In this document: positions 59,523 through 64,000 of the stretch, piece after piece | How the letters are laid out: each line of letters starts with the position of its first letter | Position numbering within the stretch: position 1 is the stretch's first letter | Assembly: GCA_023213395.1 (NCBI GenBank) | Contig: CM041465.1 | Span: forward strand, 77,817,741 to 77,881,740 | Direction: 5' to 3' | Source of the DNA: Cycas panzhihuaensis | Taxonomy: Eukaryota > Cycadophyta | Length of the DNA: 64,000 nucleotides | Notes under the pieces: generated by a model | Told to the model about the DNA's origin: nothing | Databases searched by the model: none | Seen by the model: the letters and a program-made list of their open reading frames with translations, nothing else | Position numbers and translations under genes: made by a program

Positions 59523-59826
59523 TGAGACATTAAATATAAATGTGGAAATCCCAACCCATGGAAAAAACACAAGAGAAGGTTAGAGGCTATCTCCACTCTA
59601 TTAATCACATAATAAAATCACCCATTCTACTCTCAAATTTCTTAAGTGGGTGTGTACATATTTATAGAACAATCCACCTCATGATTAGTCTATCACATTA
59701 CAAAGCCTTTTTACCTTCTAATAGGAGGTTACTATTAATAAGTGTGTATTTATCATATTAACCAATACTTTATGTGGGGGAATATTAAACATTAATCATA
59801 TGTGAATAACACTAAATATTCTAACA
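59523..59826 (-). repeat. Minus-strand LTR (element I), probably a 3' LTR
   Basis: On the minus strand it starts TGTTAGAATATT and ends near GTCTCA, with a TATA-like 'tctataaatatg' inside. Directly upstream (plus 59827-59838) is the complement of AAAGGGGAGAT, a polypurine tract. The internal part would lie at higher coordinates, but I see no coding trace and no second LTR, so it is truncated or very old. Confidence 0.45.
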
Positions 59827-59838
59827 ATCTCCCCTTTA

Positions 59839-61050
59839 ATGTTTAATATTGATAAAAACTCTATATCTATGTTGGATCTTGGATTACTTACAAGATAAAA
59901 AATCATACTTACCTCTTACAAGTGTGACCTATCATTACAAGGTACCAACTTATCATGAAATCGACTAACTAAGAAACTAATCAACCACTTGCAACCATGA
60001 CTCAACATGTCATGCCATATGAAGTCTTCTCCTTAACCATGAAACAACTACTTTAAAATTGAATATAAGAAAATGCACTAGGTAGTTTGATGGAATGGCT
60101 TTATCTATATATGGCTTGTCAATATATGTAGCTTTCTTCAAGTCTCATTCTACCTAGTTTTGACTCTTTTACACCTTGAGGAGATATACCTAACTAGAGG
60201 CCTTCCACCCCATTCATTATATTATGGGACAAGCATACAAGAATGGTTTTCTAATCTTAACCATATGACAAGCTAACAAGTCTTAATAACTCCATATCCT
60301 TCACTTACAAATCTATAAACAACTAATACTTTCACTCTTTCAAGTATGTGCTACCTCTATCGATGAATCTGCATTCATGTATGTGTTGACTTTATTGGTG
60401 ACTTTACATAAATGTATGTGTGGTCTCTAAGTATTACCTTTCTATTAGTGATTTTATACCTACCAAAACATATGAAACTATACCATCTCATGTTAGATGA
60501 AATAAACTAATACTAGGCCAAGTGCCATTAAGTAACTAGGGTCCTTAACATCATCTAGGTGGTGAAATAAACTAGATGTGTTATACAAAATACCATTTGA
60601 CTAGTGCTTCACATTACTACGTCAAATATCAAGTATATCTAGGGGAGTTTCTAGCATCCCTCTTAAACCACATTAAAAATTAATCCTTAAACCATCATTA
60701 ATAAGCCTTAATATATAAAATTTCAATGAAAACTTAATTTAAATTGCCAACAAGTAGTTATTTATATTATATAATATATATATATATATCCATGAGCCTT
60801 TAAAACTATCAAACATGCTAGATCAATTCTTAAAATACTAAACAATTATAATCTTCCACTGTCAAATCCACTTTGATAAACTTTATAGATTAAAATCCAT
60901 ACCATGTAATTTTTGAAACATGCCTTATAACCACTTATTTTAAACTTCTTAAGGTTCTCTTTCTAATCTGACTTGCATATGAAAAGTTATGGTTAGAATA
61001 ATGACTGTATATTAACCAAAACTAAATGTTCCTTAACAAAATCAATTACC
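59839..61050. other. AT-rich DNA without a recognised gene
   Basis: Possibly the 3' non-coding part of element I on the minus strand. A TA run lies at about 60774-60790. No gene seen. Confidence 0.4.
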
Positions 61051-61149
61051 CCCCTTTTGTTAGAGCTCCTAGTTATACCAAACAGCTCATGTGACCCCCT
61101 ACTCCCTTTTGTTAGAGCCCTTGGTTATATCAAACACCTCATGTGACCC
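61051..61149 (+). repeat. Short tandem duplication (two ~48 bp units)
   Basis: 'ccttttgttagagc' to 'ctcatgtgacccc' occurs at 61051-61098 and again at 61103-61149, differing at a few positions. Confidence 0.85.
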
Positions 61150-62464
61150 CTTTCTACTATATAGATTCCAAACCATTATCAAACTAATTAAATCAAACCC
61201 TACCTTTGTAAATTTTTTAATTTTAAGATTAAAAATTACCTCATTCCTCTTACATAAACGATATACCAAATTAGATTAAAACTACAATAGTATAATTAAA
61301 AAATTCATCAACTCCTTAAATAAACATCATGATATATATTTCTTTACTCCTCCATGGTGAATCTAGCTAGATTGTATGTCGCTTAAGTTACAAATTATTC
61401 TATTATGGTAGCTTCTAAATGGCTCATTTATGACATAATGATTTGCCTACTTCACATTATAGTTGAGTGTAAATCAATGGAAAATCTATAGATCATTCTT
61501 CCAGTGATATTTATGACTTCATCGATTGATGTCTAGCTCTTCTACCATTTCACGCAGCTAGTTATTCCTACGAAAAATTGCCCTTCTTTCACACACAGAT
61601 GTCATTATGGCTTAGGCATAAGCTCTTCCAATTTACATATAGTTTTAATACTCATGCAACCTTATACAGATAGTTCTATTTCCTTCCCATAGTTGGGCAT
61701 CTCCTTTATGGAAACTATAATGTTTTGTATAGATGCATCTTCCATCAAAACTATAAGTGAATCCTTATATGATGAATATCTCCATAGAAAGTATCCATGT
61801 ACTTCACCACTGAACACTCAGATGTAGGACTATTTATTGATATGAATTCTTTGTAATTATTGATTGGCTTCAACACAATGGTCTTTCTCCATGGCTATCT
61901 TTATATAATAGTTAATAGAGGCGACTATCACTCTAACTCCATTTGTAGGTGCTACCATCATGCAAAGGGTTTCCATGATAGCCATAGTTATATACTTTAC
62001 CATTGCAGTTATTAGTTAAGGTTTATGCATTTATGCAAGTTTACATGCCTTTCTCTGCATGTTTATTTGAACAGGAAGTCTACTAAAACCCTTTATTTAT
62101 AGTTCACTATTCATTTCATGTAGGATTTCATTCATCTAAATTGTATTGAACAAAGGAAATATGAACCAATAAACTCTCTATTGTCATAATAATTATGGCT
62201 TAATGGTGGTAATTTATCACTATTCACCATATTGGTGAGTATTAGATATAATAACATCTTATTTACATGGTGGTACCACATGTAAAATGTTAAATTAGTG
62301 AGGATTCAACTCAAAACATAGTCAAAATGGACCAAAATGGTCATAAATGGGATGAAATGTACCTAAAATAGACTAAAACAAACATCTAAAATATACATAA
62401 AATAGGGTGCATTTCCTCAAATGGATTTCACTGTTCCTTTCCATTTCTCCAAATAGGTTCACAA
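61150..62464. other. Unassigned DNA, the left flank of element F
   Basis: There is no domain in any frame that I could recognise. The last bases before the F LTR are TCACAA; the matching right duplication is outside the window. Confidence 0.4.
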
Positions 62465-62801
62465 TGTTGGGAATAATCCCAATGTATGTGCACCAGAGCG
62501 CTTAGGGCCCCTCAAAGCCGTCTTTGAGGGCCCCTAGGGCACCTTGAGCCGTTCAATAGCCGCTCGGACCGACCACTCATTTGAGGTACGTATCACCGTT
62601 ATTTATTTTTAATATTTTTTCAAACTAACCTTAATTGTTGTGCAGCTAGGGTGATGGCGCCGGCCCCCTTCCTGAATTCTCTATTTAAGGGTTGGGAATA
62701 CCTCCCTGGTGTTTATTAACACCGCCATTCTATTGGAAATTACCGTTGTACTCAAGATGAAAGCGTTATGATGTCCTGCTCTGCTCCTCCGGCTCCATCA
62801 T
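62465..62801 (+). repeat. 5' LTR of Copia F
   Basis: 337 bp, TGTTGGG...CCATCA. Many sites that are T or A in the LTRs of G are C or G here. Confidence 0.88.
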
Positions 62802-62803
62802 TT

Positions 62804-62815
62804 GGTATCAGAGCC
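62804..62815 (+). other. Primer binding site of Copia F
   Basis: An exact TGGTATCAGAGC, followed by C, two bases after the LTR. Confidence 0.9.
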
Positions 62816-64000
62816 ACGATGATGCTATTATCTATTTTCTGGTTTTAGTTGCTCAATCGTCTAGCGAAACATATCTATATGACTGCTCATTGAGATTCTG
62901 GCGAGCTCACCTATCTGCTGGAGAAGACGGATCTGGATTCCATCCACTGTGAAGGAAGTTCTCCCGCTCAGAAGTTTGCTCTCCATACGGAAATTAGGTT
63001 CTTCGTTTCCGTTTTTATATTTTCAACATATAAATAAATGAATTTTTTTATATATGCTTTAGCTTGATAAATCTGTGGTTTGCGATTCTCTGTACTGGTT
63101 TGATCTATCCATACATATAGCCTTTCTCTTTTGTCCTGTGCATTCTCTACATTTGTACTGAACAACTCTCAGTATATATATATAGTTTGCTTGATACCTG
63201 TCTTCGTTTAACCATCTCTGTTGTTATCTCTCTTAACCTCTGTGTTATCTCTGTGACTCTACCCGTTTCTGCGTATTTTTGCATTCATATTCATCGCCCT
63301 GAGTGCGTCCTCTTTGTGCGTCTCCGTTTCTGCCTGTTTTTGCATCCCGTGCATCAGGCGTTAACTCTGCGTCGGCGTCTCCTCCGTTTTGCGTCCCGTG
63401 CAGATCTCTGTGTCTGCGTTCCCCGTGTTTGCCTCGCGTTCCGTGTGATCTGTGTCCTTAGCCTTGCGCTGTATCTCCTTAGCCTCGCGCTGTATCTCCT
63501 TCTGCGTCTCGCCCTCTGCGCTGTGTCTGCGTCCCCGTGGCGCGCCGTTCCGTGCACTGTGCTCATTTAATACACAGTCCGTTGTGATCTCATTTAATAC
63601 ACAGTCTGTCCCGTGTTGATGTATTATTTGCATTTGACGTTGATTATAAATCGCCTTTATCTCATTTAATACATTGTTGATGCTATATATAAATCGCCTT
63701 TTATTATACTTTCATTATTGTGCTAGCTTATCGCCCATCATTGTGCGTTGATATATTAATGTTCCCGTTTCATTATTAAATCGCCTTTCTTTGTGTGCAA
63801 ATCGCCTTTGCATTTATTGTGTTTGCTACGCCTTTTATTCATTACGTCTGCGTCCTCATCATTCGGTTGTTTGCGCCCTTAATGCGCTAATATTCTTTTA
63901 AATCTGATTATTACATGTTTTTCAATTCTGGTTTTAAAAGTTTTAAGTTGTACTTTTTAACTCGACGAGCGAGTTCACCCTCCTAGCATCGGAGGTTTCT
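62816..64000 (+). other. Leader of Copia F, with a pyrimidine-rich, CG-rich block
   Basis: No gene is seen. 63190-63570 is dominated by T, C and G with many 'gcgtctc', 'ctgcgt' and 'tcgcctt' words. Direct repeats occur: 'ctcatttaatacacagt' twice at 63564-63607, 'tctccttagcctcgcgctgt' style repeats at 63458-63497, and 'aaatcgcctt' at 63647, 63692, 63778 and 63799. The 127-codon frame at 63187-63570 is a by-product of this composition. Confidence 0.55.

Larger units (their letters stand above)
62465..64000 (+). mobile_element. Copia element F (same family as G), 5' part only
   Basis: LTR 62465-62801, primer site 62804-62815, then at least 1.18 kb of leader up to the window end. The LTR shares 'cctagggcaccttg', 'gggaatacctccct' and the TATA region with both LTRs of G, and has the same TT spacer before the primer site. 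It is clearly richer in G+C than the G copies, as expected of a younger or less deaminated copy. Gag-pol would be beyond 64000. Confidence 0.88.

Noticed and set aside
63187-63570. 127-codon frame in the leader of F, with overlapping minus-strand frames
   Set aside because: Low-complexity pyrimidine/CG-rich composition keeps several frames open at once. There is no domain and it lies before the expected gag.
1-64000. Host protein-coding genes, tRNA or rRNA genes
   Set aside because: I looked for conserved non-transposon domains, clover-leaf tRNA box A/B patterns and rRNA words on both strands and saw none I could defend. A tool-based search could still find a short tRNA or snoRNA.

Overview
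This window looks like intergenic DNA from a plant with a large, repeat-rich nuclear genome. I found no host gene, rRNA, tRNA, CRISPR array or bacterial-type operon. Almost everything I can identify is an LTR retrotransposon in some state of decay: Ty1/Copia and Ty3/Gypsy (plant Tat-like) polyproteins, plant-type primer binding sites, polypurine tracts, 5-bp target duplications and kilobase-scale LTRs. Most reading frames are broken by TAG, TGA and TAA at Gln, Trp and Arg positions, and the catalytic-motif losses in Copia G are G:C to A:T changes. That pattern is expected from long-term deamination of methylated cytosine in silenced plant repeats. I cannot name the species; a gymnosperm or another large-genome seed plant would fit.

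Layout. 1-5.7 kb: AT-rich relic sequence with a non-coding LTR element (H; LTRs at 1148 and 4368) and a minus-strand Copia gag scrap. 5.74-14.04 kb: complete but dead Copia element G, with two 356-357 bp LTRs, primer site, gag-pol, polypurine tract and a perfect ATAGA target duplication. 15.0-15.6 kb: minus-strand Copia RT/RNase H scrap. About 15.9-23.05 kb: Gypsy element C (gag, protease, RT, RNase H, integrase), interrupted at its last integrase codons. 23.05-57.69 kb: a Tat-like Gypsy element A sits inside C and has ~3.0 kb LTRs. A itself carries two insertions: a 3'-truncated minus-strand Copia (D, 25.33-28.55 kb) in its 5' LTR, and a complete minus-strand relative (B, 34.43-48.09 kb, target duplication CCCTC) in its RNase H region. 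57.7-62.46 kb: the end of C, a trinucleotide microsatellite, a possible plant-mobile-domain relic, a minus-strand LTR and unexplained AT-rich DNA. 62.465 kb to the end: LTR, primer site and leader of a second element (F) of the same family as G.

The most interesting system is shared by A and B. Downstream of the pol region each carries (i) an antisense gene with its own conserved TATA box, a short first exon, two introns (the second a phase-1 intron of 111-122 nt in both copies), a plant-mobile-domain-like segment, a Gly/Ser-Pro-rich linker and a charged, probably coiled-coil tail; and (ii) head-to-head with it, a sense-strand 141-codon second RNase H (archaeal type) beside the 3' LTR instead of inside pol. 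B has lost RT, the first RNase H and integrase but keeps gag, protease, the antisense gene and the second RNase H, so it looks like a structured non-autonomous partner of an A-like element. Short palindromes built around GGTACC recur in the LTRs of both elements and in intron 1 of B's antisense gene.
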